DNA from: CALHVX01 sp039198065
Lineage (GTDB): Bacteria; Pseudomonadota; Gammaproteobacteria; Pseudomonadales; Azotimanducaceae
Length of the DNA: 64,000 nucleotides
Assembly (NCBI GenBank): GCA_039198065.1
Contig: JBCCTU010000004.1
Coordinates: 124,001 to 188,000, forward strand
Direction of reading: 5' to 3'
Below are positions 25,660 through 34,252 of this stretch, piece after piece (within the stretch, counting starts at the first letter, position 1; each line of letters opens with the position of its first letter). The notes beneath the pieces are model-generated. The model did not search any database. It was not told the origin of the DNA and was given only the letters and a program-made list of their open reading frames with translations. Position numbers and translations under genes: made by a program.

Positions 25660-26901
25660 TCAGTCCGGCAGACCCAGCACCCGCTTGGCAATGATGTTCG
25701 CTTGGATCTCGTTGCTGCCGCCGTAGATCGTCGTCGCCTTCGTCCCGAGCCACTCCCGGGTCGCGTCGAGCTCCGGCCCGCTGTAGCCGAGTTCGGATGC
25801 AACACTGTCGTGCCCCCAGTCGGTCATATCGACCCCGAGCCCCCGCGTACCCATGAACTCGCGACGCAGCGCCGCGCCGTCCTGCTGCAGGGCGGCCCCC
25901 ACCAGCTTGAAGATCGACGTCGCCGCCCCCGGTGTTCCCGAGCGGTTTTCTTCGTTGACGCGTTTGGCGGTCAGGCGAAAGGCGTTGTAACGCATGGTGT
26001 AGTCGATCAGCTGCTTGCGGACACTCGAATCTGCGATTTGCCCGGTGGCGTCACGACCGACGTAACGATCGGCGGTCTTGATCAGCGACGCGTCCATGGC
26101 CCCGCGCCGGGATCCGCCCGACAGTCCGCCAATGCCCGATCGTTCGAATTGGAGCAAGCGTTTGCCGACGGTCCACCCGTTGTTCAGCTCACCGATCAGA
26201 TCTTCTTTGCGGGCGATGGCGTTATCGAGGAAGGTCTCGCAGAACGGCGAGGTACCGGACAAGAGCTTGATGGGTTTCACCGTCACCCCGGCCTGATCCA
26301 TGGGCAACAGGACGAAGCTGATGCCCTGATGTTTCGGAGCCTCGAAATCGGTCCGCACGAGTGCAAACATCCAATCCGCTGTGCTCGCACCCGACGTCCA
26401 GATCTTCTGTCCGTTGAGCACGAAGTGATCGCCTTCGTCGTCGGCTCGGGTTTTCAGCGCGGCGAGGTCGGAACCTGCGTTCGGCTCGGAGTACCCCTGA
26501 CACCACTGTTTGCGGCCACGGATAATGTCCGGCAGATGGCGCTGTTTCTGCTCTTCTGTTCCGAATTCGAGAAGCGTAGGGCCGATCATTGTCACGCCCA
26601 TGCCACCCAGCGGCGCCCGAGCGTTGATGCGCTCCATCTCTTCATACAGGACCCGCGCTTCCGCACTGCTGAGGCCGCCACCGCCATAGGCCGCGGGCCA
26701 GGTGGGCGTTGTCCAACCGCGCTCTGCCATGGCATCGAGCCAGCGCTGGACCTCGGGGTCGAGGGTGATTTTGCTGCTGCCTACGGCGATCTGGCCGGGA
26801 CCGCGGGCGGCTTCCGGGCAGTTGTCCGCGAGCCAGGCTCGGGCGTCCTCACGAAAGTCTTCCAAGCCTGCCGGTTCGTCAACGAGTGCTTCAGCGCTCA
26901 C
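25660..26901 (-). CDS. Acyl-CoA dehydrogenase family protein
   Basis: 413 residues from ATG 26901. The flavoprotein signature QGYSEPNAGSDLAALKTRA (FAD contact), the middle VRTDFEAPKHQGISFVLLPM beta domain, and the C-terminal GGSNEIQANIIAKRVLGLPD are all typical. It would oxidise an acyl-CoA to the 2-enoyl-CoA. The N-terminal ALVDEPAGLEDFREDARAWL and overall length match the FadE-like family used on steroid or branched-chain acyl-CoA. It is divergent from the thioredoxin-fold gene at 27179 across a 277-bp region in which I saw no other gene. Confidence 0.9.
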   Translation of the reverse strand: MSAEALVDEPAGLEDFREDARAWLADNCPEAARGPGQIAVGSSKITLDPEVQRWLDAMAERGWTTPTWPAAYGGGGLSSAEARVLYEEMERINARAPLGGMGVTMIGPTLLEFGTEEQKQRHLPDIIRGRKQWCQGYSEPNAGSDLAALKTRADDEGDHFVLNGQKIWTSGASTADWMFALVRTDFEAPKHQGISFVLLPMDQAGVTVKPIKLLSGTSPFCETFLDNAIARKEDLIGELNNGWTVGKRLLQFERSGIGGLSGGSRRGAMDASLIKTADRYVGRDATGQIADSSVRKQLIDYTMRYNAFRLTAKRVNEENRSGTPGAATSIFKLVGAALQQDGAALRREFMGTRGLGVDMTDWGHDSVASELGYSGPELDATREWLGTKATTIYGGSNEIQANIIAKRVLGLPD

Positions 26902-27178
26902 GGATGCTCCTTTTACTAGCGGATCTGGTCAGGGATGTCGTCGCTCCGTGGAGTGTCGACTATCGGATGACGGGTACTTCGAAGCCCGCTGCTGATTTTC
27001 ACACAAACAGGCACCCCAAGCGGGACGTCGCACCCGAGCGGCTGTGCAGCGTAAAGCCTTGCAAACCGGGCCTCAAGCGGCCGTTGGAGCCAACAAATTG
27101 TGCCTCTCTGGTCGCGGACACCGTCTCCGTTCTCCATGGGTTAGGATCGGGTTCGGGCGTGAACGGGGGAGCACAGCA

Positions 27179-28798
27179 ATGGCGGCGGATGATCTGGCTG
27201 ACGCAGCACCGACGGCCGCACTTCAGCCGTTCGAGCTGAGGGCGGGAACGGGCTCTGCGCGGCGTTTTTCGGGCCGTGGTCCGGCTTTGGTCGCCTTCGT
27301 CAAAGAAGACTGCCCCACCTGTAAATTGGTGATGCCAATCCTTGCAGCGCTCACCGCGCTTGCCTCTCGGGCCGACCTCGCAGCCCACCTGGTCGGCCAG
27401 ACGGTAGCCGGAAACCGGCAGCTGGAAGCGTCATTTCCGGACGCTGAATCCTTCGAGGTGCTCGACGATGCAACGCTGGCCGTGAGCTACGGCAGTCGCA
27501 TCGAAACCGTCCCAACGCTGATGCTCGCGACGGAAACGGGCGAACCGGAAACGTTGATCGGCTTCGTCCGGGACGATTGGCAGGCGGCGATCAGCCGGTG
27601 GATCGGGGCGCTCGAACTCCCTCCCTTTGATTGGGCCTGGTCTGACTTGCCGGAATGGCGGCCCGGTTGTGGCTCTCTTTCGGTAGACCCTGCGCATGCC
27701 GATCGCCTGCGTGCCGAGGCAGAAGGCAGCCCGCTGCGCGCACGCCGGGTCACCGTAGGGACCGCCGACGATCCCATGGAGTTTCTCTTTGACCAGGGGT
27801 ACTCGGACGGCTTGCCGGTCGTTCCTCCAACGCCGGAGCGGGTGCTGCGCATGCTTGACGGTACGGGTCGCGCGGCGGAGGACATTGTCGCCGTGGTGCC
27901 ACCGAACCTGGTGGAAGCTACGGTGGAGAAGGTCGCGATCAATGCGGTGCTCGCCGGTTGTAAACCGACCTACCTGCCGGTTGTGATTGCAGCTCTGGAA
28001 GCGGCCTGCAGCGACGACTACAACGCCCACGGCGTCATGGCAACGACCATGGGCGCGTCGCCGGTCCTGGTGGTCAATGGCCCCATCCGTCACGAACTGG
28101 GTATGAACATGGAGCTCGGTGCTCTGGGGCAGGGAAACCGGGCCAACGCAACCATCGGCCGAGCCCTGCGATTGATTCTCCGAAACGTCGGCGGCGCGCG
28201 GCCCGGTGGCACGGAGCGATCGACGCTGGGCAACAGCGGGAAGTTCACTCAGTGCTTTGCCGAGTGGGAAGAGCGCCATCCCTGGGCGCCGATGCACGTT
28301 GAGCGTGGCTTCGCGCGCGAAGAGTCGGTGGTGACGCTGTTCACCATGAGCAGCGGTCCGACGCTCATGGTTGATCAGGAGTCGCGCACGGGTGCGTCCC
28401 TTGCCGAGAGTTTTGGTCGCTGCCTCGACGCGATCTGGCACCCGAAGCTGCACTTTGGCACCGACGTGCTTGTGGTGCTGTGCCCGGAGCACGTGGATAC
28501 GCTTGTTGCGGACGGTTGGGACAAAGCCCAGCTGCGCGATCGTATCCAGGCGGTTACGGCACGCCCCGTCGACGAACTCAAGCGCAGTGAAGACTGCGCG
28601 GTAGGGTTAACGGAAGCGCAGGCCGCGGGCCTTAAAAAATCCCTTCCAGATGGTCGGATGCCGAAGTTCCGGTCCACCGATGACATCCACATCGCCGTTG
28701 CCGGATCGAACGCCGGTAAATTCTCGGGGGCGTTTCACGGCTGGGCAACCGGTTCGATCGGTTCTAAGGTTGTGTCGCGAAAAATTGAGACCGGCTGA
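27179..28798 (+). CDS. Thioredoxin-domain fusion protein (partner of UGSC selenoprotein)
   Basis: 539 residues from ATG 27179. Residues 25-130 form a thioredoxin-like domain with active-site CPTC (Cys45, Cys48) in AFVKEDCPTCKLVM. The rest is a conserved but uncharacterised domain: GYSDGLPVVPPTPERVLRML, VVPPNLVEATVEKVAINAVL, AHGVMATTMGASPVLVVNGP and ELGMNMELGALGQGNRAN. It has several conserved glycine and asparagine blocks suggesting a catalytic role. It lies immediately upstream of the UGSC-family selenoprotein (60 bp between stop and next start), so the two are probably expressed together and may exchange thiol or selenol electrons. No signal peptide. Confidence 0.65.
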   Translation: MAADDLADAAPTAALQPFELRAGTGSARRFSGRGPALVAFVKEDCPTCKLVMPILAALTALASRADLAAHLVGQTVAGNRQLEASFPDAESFEVLDDATLAVSYGSRIETVPTLMLATETGEPETLIGFVRDDWQAAISRWIGALELPPFDWAWSDLPEWRPGCGSLSVDPAHADRLRAEAEGSPLRARRVTVGTADDPMEFLFDQGYSDGLPVVPPTPERVLRMLDGTGRAAEDIVAVVPPNLVEATVEKVAINAVLAGCKPTYLPVVIAALEAACSDDYNAHGVMATTMGASPVLVVNGPIRHELGMNMELGALGQGNRANATIGRALRLILRNVGGARPGGTERSTLGNSGKFTQCFAEWEERHPWAPMHVERGFAREESVVTLFTMSSGPTLMVDQESRTGASLAESFGRCLDAIWHPKLHFGTDVLVVLCPEHVDTLVADGWDKAQLRDRIQAVTARPVDELKRSEDCAVGLTEAQAAGLKKSLPDGRMPKFRSTDDIHIAVAGSNAGKFSGAFHGWATGSIGSKVVSRKIETG

Positions 28799-28858
28799 GC
28801 TGAAATTTTGACTGTCGCAGCCCGCTGGTTTTCACAGCAACTCACAGGAGTATCTGAC

Positions 28859-29404
28859 ATGAGTGATTTCGTTTTTCTTGATCCGGGTGACGAGCGCGAA
28901 CCGATCACACGGCCGCTCGCCAACCGCACTTCGACGCTTGCCGGTCGGGTTGCACTGCTCGACATTCGCAAGCCGCGGGGCGATGTGCTGCTCGACCGCC
29001 TTGAGGAGCAACTCAAGGCACGCGCGCCAGGGGTTTCCGTTACGCGCTACACCAAGCCGACGTTCACTAAACCGGCGCCAGCGGAGCTGCGAGCAGAGAT
29101 TCAGCGCGACAACGATCTGGTTGTTGAGGCGCTCGCTGACTGAGGCTCCTGTACCACGTGCAGTTTGCATGACACGGTATGGTTTGAGATTCAGGGTATG
29201 CCCGCAGTAACGCTGGCATCGAGTGAGTTTATTGATGCGGCGACCACTCAAGCCGATGCGCTCGGTATGCCCGATGCGCAGCGGGTGTTCGTACCGCATC
29301 CGATTCAGGATGCAACGGACGACGAGATGCGCGCTAAGGCCGATGGAGTCGTCGATGAAGTCATCGCCGCGCTGTTGGATGGCGAAACCAATCGCGCCCC
29401 CTAA
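28859..29404 (+). CDS. UGSC-family selenoprotein (in-frame UGA read as selenocysteine)
   Basis: A single frame of 182 codons (181 residues) from ATG 28859 (AGGAG 8 nt upstream) to TAA 29402-29404, interrupted only by TGA 29141-29143 at residue 95. Across the TGA the protein continues U-G-S-C-T-T-C, then SLHDTVWFEIQGMPAVTLAS and LGMPDAQRVFVPHP, as in UGSC family (seleno)proteins, in which the redox motif is UGSC or CGSC. A SECIS-like hairpin lies at 29149-29182. The region after TGA has the same frame and codon style, so sequencing error is unlikely. Without recoding the product would stop at 94 residues and lose the active site. Host selA, selB, selC and selD must exist elsewhere. Confidence 0.85.
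29149..29182 (+). promoter_or_regulatory. Bacterial SECIS-like hairpin
   Basis: The lower stem has 7 pairs (29149-29155 with 29176-29182, two G-U), the upper stem has 5 pairs (CGTGC 29157-29161 with GCATG 29167-29171), and the apical loop is AGTTT at 29162-29166. The loop sits 19-23 nt past the TGA and has G in its second position, like E. coli fdhF and other bacterial SECIS elements. Confidence 0.65.
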
Positions 29405-29434
29405 GGGGCGCACGCTAACCAGAACGGACGAGCT

Positions 29435-29830
29435 ATGGTTTGGGTATATCGCGCTTTAATCGCAGCGTTTGCGCTGCTTTTTTTCACCATGGGGATCGGC
29501 TTTTACTTTGAACCCGTGGGCTCCGGCGGAGACTTTGGTCTCGAGGCCATGTCACCGGCGGGGATGAACAGTCTGCGAGGCGACATCGGCGGCCTGTTCG
29601 TCGCCAGCGCCGTGTTGCTGCTCTGGGGGTTGATCGCAAGCAACCCGCACCTGCTCCGTGCCGTTGCGGTGCTGATGCTCGCAATTGCTCTCGGTCGGGG
29701 TATCGGCTTTGCCTTCGATCCCGTTGCGCAGGAGAGCGTGATTGCGCTGGTAGTCGAGATCGTTACCGCCGCGGTCTTGCTGCGCGCGTCAATGGTGCCG
29801 CCCTGGTCCTCGGCGCCGGAGCTGCGTTGA
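29435..29830 (+). CDS. DUF4345 family membrane protein
   Basis: 131 residues from ATG 29435. Four hydrophobic segments are visible (residues 5-25, 45-65, 70-88, 92-112). The pattern MNSLRGDIGGLFVASAVLLLWGL and the middle LGRGIGFAFDP match the DUF4345 family of small inner-membrane proteins of unknown function. It begins 30 bp after the selenoprotein stop, and its stop is 3 bp before the DUF2461 gene, so it likely belongs to the same transcriptional run. Confidence 0.7.
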   Translation: MVWVYRALIAAFALLFFTMGIGFYFEPVGSGGDFGLEAMSPAGMNSLRGDIGGLFVASAVLLLWGLIASNPHLLRAVAVLMLAIALGRGIGFAFDPVAQESVIALVVEIVTAAVLLRASMVPPWSSAPELR

Positions 29831-29833
29831 TCG

Positions 29834-30523
29834 ATGCCGGCGTTTAAGGGGTTTCCTGCGGAGGCGTTGCGGTTTCTCGACGAGCTCGATGACAACAATA
29901 ATCGCGAGTGGTTTGCCGAGAACAAGGATCGCTACGAGGCTTTGATCCGGGAGCCGGCGCTCGATTACATCGCGACGATGCAGGCGCCGCTCGCGGGCCT
30001 GTCGGATCACTTCCGCGCTATCCCGAAGAAGATGGGCGGGTCGCTGATGCGGGTCTATCGAGATACGCGTTTCGGCAAAGACAAGCGACCCTACAAGACC
30101 AACGTTGGCATTCAGTTCCGCCACGAACAGGGAAAGGACGTGCACGCACCGGGCTACTACCTGCATCTCGCACCGGACGGGTGTTTCCTTGGGGTGGGTA
30201 TCTGGCGCCCGGAATCTGCAGCGCTCGCGGGTATCCGTGAACGCATCGCCTTTCGGCCGAAGGAGTGGCAGTCGGTCAGTCGTAGCCCGGCGTTCAAGCG
30301 GCGCTTTGCGCTCGGTGGTGAGTCACTGAAACGTCCACCCCGCGGCTACCGCGCCGATCACCCGATGATCATTGATCTCAAACGCAAAGACTTCATCGCG
30401 GCCATGGACTTTGATTTCGAGCGCGCGCTCAAGCCCGGGTTCGTCAAATGGACAACGGACCAATGGAAAGCCGCATCGCCGTTTATGGCGTTTCTCTGTG
30501 CGGCACTCGCGGTACCGTACTGA
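29834..30523 (+). CDS. DUF2461 family protein
   Basis: 229 residues from ATG 29834. DUF2461 features are FLDELDDNNNREWFAENKDRYEALI at the N-terminus, KMGGSLMRVYRDTRFGKDKRPYKTN in the middle, and the APGYYLHLAPDGCFLGVGIW block. The family (TIGR02453) is widespread and functionally uncharacterised. Length matches the usual 210-230. It has a 3-bp gap to DUF4345 and is convergent with an epoxide hydrolase gene. Confidence 0.88.
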   Translation: MPAFKGFPAEALRFLDELDDNNNREWFAENKDRYEALIREPALDYIATMQAPLAGLSDHFRAIPKKMGGSLMRVYRDTRFGKDKRPYKTNVGIQFRHEQGKDVHAPGYYLHLAPDGCFLGVGIWRPESAALAGIRERIAFRPKEWQSVSRSPAFKRRFALGGESLKRPPRGYRADHPMIIDLKRKDFIAAMDFDFERALKPGFVKWTTDQWKAASPFMAFLCAALAVPY

Positions 30524-30549
30524 GGCCTGCCGGGCTTCGGTGCGGCTGG

Positions 30550-31689
30550 CTAGCGAAGCGTTCGAAACGCCGCGCGGATCTCGTTGACGAAGGTCTCCGG
30601 CTGCTCGAAGGCCGCGAAGTGGCCGCCGGTTTCCAGCTCATTCCAGTAGATGATGTTTTTGTAGCGTCGCTCGGCCCAGCGGCGGCTGGTGCGGAAGATC
30701 TCTTTTGGAAAGATGCTGATGCCCGTCGGTACGGTGACGTCACCGAAATCGCCGGCCTTGCCGAAGCTTTCCCAGTACAGGCGCGCGGAGGACGCACCGG
30801 CGCCGTTGAGCCAGTAGAACATCACGTTGTCGAGCAGTTCATCGCGGCTTAAGACGTTTTCCGGATGGCCGTTGCTGTCGGTCCAAGCCCAAAACTTTTC
30901 CAGGATCCAGGCGGCCTGCCCGACGGGCGAGTCGACGAGGCCGTAGCCGACGGTTTGCGGCCGGGTACTCTGTTGCTTCGAGTAGCCGGAGTCCCATTCC
31001 TGGTAGTACTTGAGACCCGCGAGTGCGGATTGTTCGAGCGGCGAGAGGTCCTCCATGGTCGACGGGTCTGGACCCACGACCGGCATGTTGGTGTGAATGG
31101 CCGCGCAGTGCTCGGGATCCTGAATGCCGACCATGGTGGTTACCATCGAGCCCCAGTCGCCGCCCTGGGCGACGTATCGGTCGTAGCCCAGCCGCGCCAT
31201 GAGCGTGCCCCACTCGCGGCCGATTTTTTCAACACCCCAGCCGATTGTTTTCGGTTTTCCGGAGAAACCGTAGCCGGGCAGATTGGGCACGACGAGGTGG
31301 AAGGCGTCGGCGGCGTCACCGCCGTGCGCGGCTGGGTCGGTCAACGGGCCGATGACTTTGAGGAACTCGACCAGCGAACCGGGCCAACCGTGGGTGAGAA
31401 TCAACGGCAGCGCGTTCTCGTTTGGTGAGCGCACGTGCAGGAAGTGAATGCTGAGCCCATCGAGTTCGGTGGTGAACTGCGGGTAGCCGTTGAGCACGGC
31501 CTCTACCCGGCGCCAGTCGTAGTCGGCCTGCCAGTAGTCGACGACTTCTTTCATGTAGTCGAGCGGCGTGCCCTGGGTCCAATCCTCCGGGGTTTCTCGA
31601 TCGGGCCAGCGGGTCAGGGCCAGACGGGTTTTCAGATCGTTGAGTTGCTGGTCTTCGATGGCGATCCGGTAGGGTGTAATCGTGCTCAT
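30550..31689 (-). CDS. Epoxide hydrolase family alpha/beta hydrolase
   Basis: 379 residues from ATG 31689; an earlier in-frame start would add 16 residues without a family match. The N-terminal epoxide-hydrolase domain reads TRLALTRWPDRETPEDWTQG, and the hydrolase has HGWPGSLVEFLKVI (oxyanion), GGDWGSMVTTMVG (nucleophile Asp) and GGHFAAFEQPETF (catalytic His). It opens epoxides to diols by an ester intermediate. It is one of three consecutive catabolic-style genes on this strand (epoxide hydrolase, SDR, metallo-hydrolase) and fits degradation of lipid or xenobiotic epoxides, perhaps produced by P450s such as that at 41921. Confidence 0.88.
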   Translation of the reverse strand: MSTITPYRIAIEDQQLNDLKTRLALTRWPDRETPEDWTQGTPLDYMKEVVDYWQADYDWRRVEAVLNGYPQFTTELDGLSIHFLHVRSPNENALPLILTHGWPGSLVEFLKVIGPLTDPAAHGGDAADAFHLVVPNLPGYGFSGKPKTIGWGVEKIGREWGTLMARLGYDRYVAQGGDWGSMVTTMVGIQDPEHCAAIHTNMPVVGPDPSTMEDLSPLEQSALAGLKYYQEWDSGYSKQQSTRPQTVGYGLVDSPVGQAAWILEKFWAWTDSNGHPENVLSRDELLDNVMFYWLNGAGASSARLYWESFGKAGDFGDVTVPTGISIFPKEIFRTSRRWAERRYKNIIYWNELETGGHFAAFEQPETFVNEIRAAFRTLR

Positions 31690-31754
31690 GGCGGCTGCTC
31701 GGCGGACTGACTTGGAAAGGGTGGTCGGGTTAGGCAAGGCGGATCAAGTGGCGC

Positions 31755-32531
31755 TCAGGACGGCAGCGCGGCGCACACATGGCCGCCGTCCACAGTCAAC
31801 ACCGAACCGGTCATGTAGGCGGAGGCATCGGACACGAGCAGCATGAGCGGGCCATCCAGATCGTCGAACTCACCGAAGCGACGCAGCGGAATGCCCTTCA
31901 TAAAACCCGGTGCCGCATCGCTCTCCAGCAGAATGCGCGACACGTCCGTCAGGATGTAGCCGGGTGCGAGCGCGTTAACTCGAATGCCGTAGCGGGCTGC
32001 TTCGAGGGCCATGACTTCGGTCATGCGGGTCATGGCTGCTTTCGAAACGGCGTAGGGAAACTGTCCCTTGAGTGTGCGCCGATCGGTAATGGACGACACC
32101 ATGACGATGTTGCCGTTGGGCGTCTTGTTTGCGGCAATGCTTTCGGTGAAACGCTTCGAGCAGCGCCAGGCGCCTTTGAGATTTGTATCGAGGACGTAGT
32201 CCCAGTCGTCCTCGTCGATCATGGCGTAGGTTTTTGCGCCGGATTCGACGCCCGCGTTGTTGATGAGAATCTGCGCCGGACCAAAGGCGGCTTCGGCGTC
32301 AGTAAAGAACTGGTCTACTGATGCTGGTTTGGTGACGTCTAACGCGACGGCCTGGGCCGTGCCCCCGGCGGCGGTCAACTCGTCAACGCGATCCTTAAGC
32401 TTCTCTGTCCGGCGGGCGCCGAGCGACACCTTGGCACCAGCGGCGGCCAGAACGCCGGCGAAGTGATGCCCGAATCCGGACGACGCGCCGGTGATCAGTA
32501 TGTGCCGGTCGGCGATATCGAAGTTGCTCAT
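31755..32531 (-). CDS. SDR-family NAD(P)-dependent oxidoreductase
   Basis: 258 residues from ATG 32531. The cofactor motif is TGASSGFGHHFAG (here TGxxxGxG), with NNAG in the middle and YAVSKAAMTR giving the catalytic YxxxK. The C-terminal GPLMLLVSDASAYMTGSVLTVDGGH is the classic SDR end. It is cytosolic and substrate unknown. The Rossmann motif has Phe where Ile is common (GFG), which is a minor variant. Confidence 0.88.
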   Translation of the reverse strand: MSNFDIADRHILITGASSGFGHHFAGVLAAAGAKVSLGARRTEKLKDRVDELTAAGGTAQAVALDVTKPASVDQFFTDAEAAFGPAQILINNAGVESGAKTYAMIDEDDWDYVLDTNLKGAWRCSKRFTESIAANKTPNGNIVMVSSITDRRTLKGQFPYAVSKAAMTRMTEVMALEAARYGIRVNALAPGYILTDVSRILLESDAAPGFMKGIPLRRFGEFDDLDGPLMLLVSDASAYMTGSVLTVDGGHVCAALPS

Positions 32532-32600
32532 GGTGTGGTCCCCCGTAGTCGGCAGGCGTGCATGCTAGGAGGTGCACCGGATCAGGACAAGCGCTGCCTA

Positions 32601-33539
32601 TTACTGCGTGCGACGAATAAGCCGACCGTCGTCGGTTTGCTCTGCTTCGCCGCGTTTCAGCATGCGAGCGAGATGCAGCTCAGCGCTGCGACGTTCGACG
32701 TCGTTAACGAAGGTACTTTCAACGTGTGGTCGATAGATGAAGCGATGGGCCACCATGTCGTCGAGGGAGTGCGGTGTCTCGAGGAACTCGAGCATGGCCT
32801 GGTGCCGTCGCGGAATGACCGCCGCGTAGCCGTCGAGTGCGGCGAGGAACGCCTCGCGACCCTCGATGACCCCCTTGTGATGAAAGGTGACGTAGAAGCG
32901 CGCGTCTTCGTCGCGCACTTTGATGAGGCTTTCCTCGAAGTCATCGAGATCGCTCCAGACGTCGCCGTAGTAGGGGCCAAAGCCGGTCAGGTCGATGTCG
33001 GAAAGGTAAAACACATCGTCGCCGATGCGGAAGCCGCTGTGGCCGCGCGTGTGCCCCGGTAAGTGGACGGCCTCCACCTGCACGCCGCCGACGTCGAAGC
33101 GATGGCCGTCGCTGAAGCCGGTGGCGTCGGGACGGGGCGTGAAGTGGAAATCTTCCACGACCTCTTCGCGCCAGCGCGTCTCGGCACCTGGATCACTCAG
33201 GCCGTAGATGTTCATCAGTCCGTCGAGGCTGGTGATGCCGGGGAGGTCGTCGGCGTGGATGCAGACCCGCGCCTGCTCAAAGAGGCCGTTGCCGGCGATG
33301 TGATCTTCGTGTGCGTGGCTGTTCACGACGACGTCGATGGGCCGCGGCGCACCGCCACGGGCTACCACGGTTACGGAGGGATCGATGATCAGGGTGTCGC
33401 TGGATCCCTGCACCAGCAGTGAGTTGCCGGACGGGTAGCGGCCGTCGTCCGCGCCGGCGAGGAGCGTGACGTGATCGCCGAGTGCTCGGGCGTCTTCGCC
33501 CCAGGATGCAACGGTGGCAGAACGGGAAGTCGGAGGCAT
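32601..33539 (-). CDS. MBL-fold metallo-hydrolase
   Basis: 312 residues from ATG 33539. The zinc-binding motif is NSHAHEDHIAGN (HxHxDH), with LPGHTRGHSGF as the next His and LSDIDLTGF as the bridging Asp. The C-terminal FHHKGVIEGREAFLAAL gives the last His. It is a lactonase, thioesterase or glyoxalase II-like hydrolase. No signal peptide. The next gene on this strand begins 69 bp downstream; upstream is a 245-bp stretch (33540-33784) with no gene I can support. Confidence 0.85.
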   Translation of the reverse strand: MPPTSRSATVASWGEDARALGDHVTLLAGADDGRYPSGNSLLVQGSSDTLIIDPSVTVVARGGAPRPIDVVVNSHAHEDHIAGNGLFEQARVCIHADDLPGITSLDGLMNIYGLSDPGAETRWREEVVEDFHFTPRPDATGFSDGHRFDVGGVQVEAVHLPGHTRGHSGFRIGDDVFYLSDIDLTGFGPYYGDVWSDLDDFEESLIKVRDEDARFYVTFHHKGVIEGREAFLAALDGYAAVIPRRHQAMLEFLETPHSLDDMVAHRFIYRPHVESTFVNDVERRSAELHLARMLKRGEAEQTDDGRLIRRTQ

Positions 33540-33784
33540 GGGTTGGCTTTGGTTTCGGTGTGGTTACCGGTGCCCTCGATTGTAGCGTGTGCCGGGGGGC
33601 GGGATCGCTCGTTGGACTCGCATGATGAGTGCAGACCGGCTTGCCGTCACCCTGTACGGGTCTTGGTTTCCTACTTCACAGGAACGATCCAGAATTACCT
33701 TCGCGTCCGCGGTGTTGCTGGCCGTCAGGCGTGCAGCGCTTGGACTTAAGCGTCTGTGGTTGGTGCGACGACCGCACAACGGCT

Positions 33785-34171
33785 TCAGGCGAGGGTGGGG
33801 ATGGCGTCGTTGACGACCTGCGCCGTTGCCCGGCACTCGATCAGAGCCCGCTGACTGGACACCGGCTCTGACTCAATCACCGCAACACAGTGCCGGGCCA
33901 GCTTGTGTAGATCTACCGCATCGGCATCGCGCACGGCCAGCCGGAAGCTGCCCGCAGGGGCATCGAGTAAGGTGTCGTAGGGACCAAGCTCTGAGCGCAG
34001 GCGTTCTGCCAGGCGCTGCTGCACCTGCGCCGCGTGAGCAGCGCCCAGATCGCGTTCCAGCTCAAAGTAGTCGGTCAGCTCGATGTTCAGCTCGCCGGCA
34101 TCGGCGGGCGGTTCGGGTAACCGTCGGGGACGGAACCAGGAGGCCAGAGCCATGGCGGTACTCCGAGACAT
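33785..34171 (-). CDS. Hypothetical protein, possible degenerate GGDEF-like domain
   Basis: 128 residues from ATG 34171, or from an internal ATG 18 bp in. The stretch ELTDYFELERDLGAAHAAQVQQRLAERLRSEL followed by a GGDEF-position strand (SFRLAVRDADAVDL) and a helix (LARHCVAVIESEP) follows the secondary structure and hydrophobic pattern of a diguanylate cyclase domain. The GGDEF motif itself is absent, so no cyclase activity is expected, and a c-di-GMP or partner-binding role is only possible. This is a weak, pattern-based assignment. Confidence 0.35.
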   Translation of the reverse strand: MSRSTAMALASWFRPRRLPEPPADAGELNIELTDYFELERDLGAAHAAQVQQRLAERLRSELGPYDTLLDAPAGSFRLAVRDADAVDLHKLARHCVAVIESEPVSSQRALIECRATAQVVNDAIPTLA

Positions 34172-34252
34172 TTGCTCGCGAGTATCGTCGGCCGACGCCG
34201 TTCAGGCTGTGCGCCGGGTCATAGCTTGCGGAAACAGCCGGTCGTGCAAGAT

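Noticed and set aside
25618..26919. A 433-residue plus-strand frame opposite the acyl-CoA dehydrogenase
   Set aside because: The opposite strand carries all acyl-CoA dehydrogenase motifs; this frame has none.
27431..28492. A 353-residue minus-strand frame opposite the thioredoxin-domain gene
   Set aside because: No recognisable motif; the plus-strand gene has CPTC and conserved blocks and is coupled to the selenoprotein.
29165..29404. Separate 79-residue gene starting at ATG 29165 (after a 94-residue upstream gene)
   Set aside because: It is the same frame as the upstream ORF, separated only by the TGA; family match and hairpin support one selenoprotein instead.
33540..33784. Possible small gene in the 245-bp gap after the metallo-hydrolase
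   Set aside because: Short frames are present on both strands but show no start context or protein pattern that I can support.
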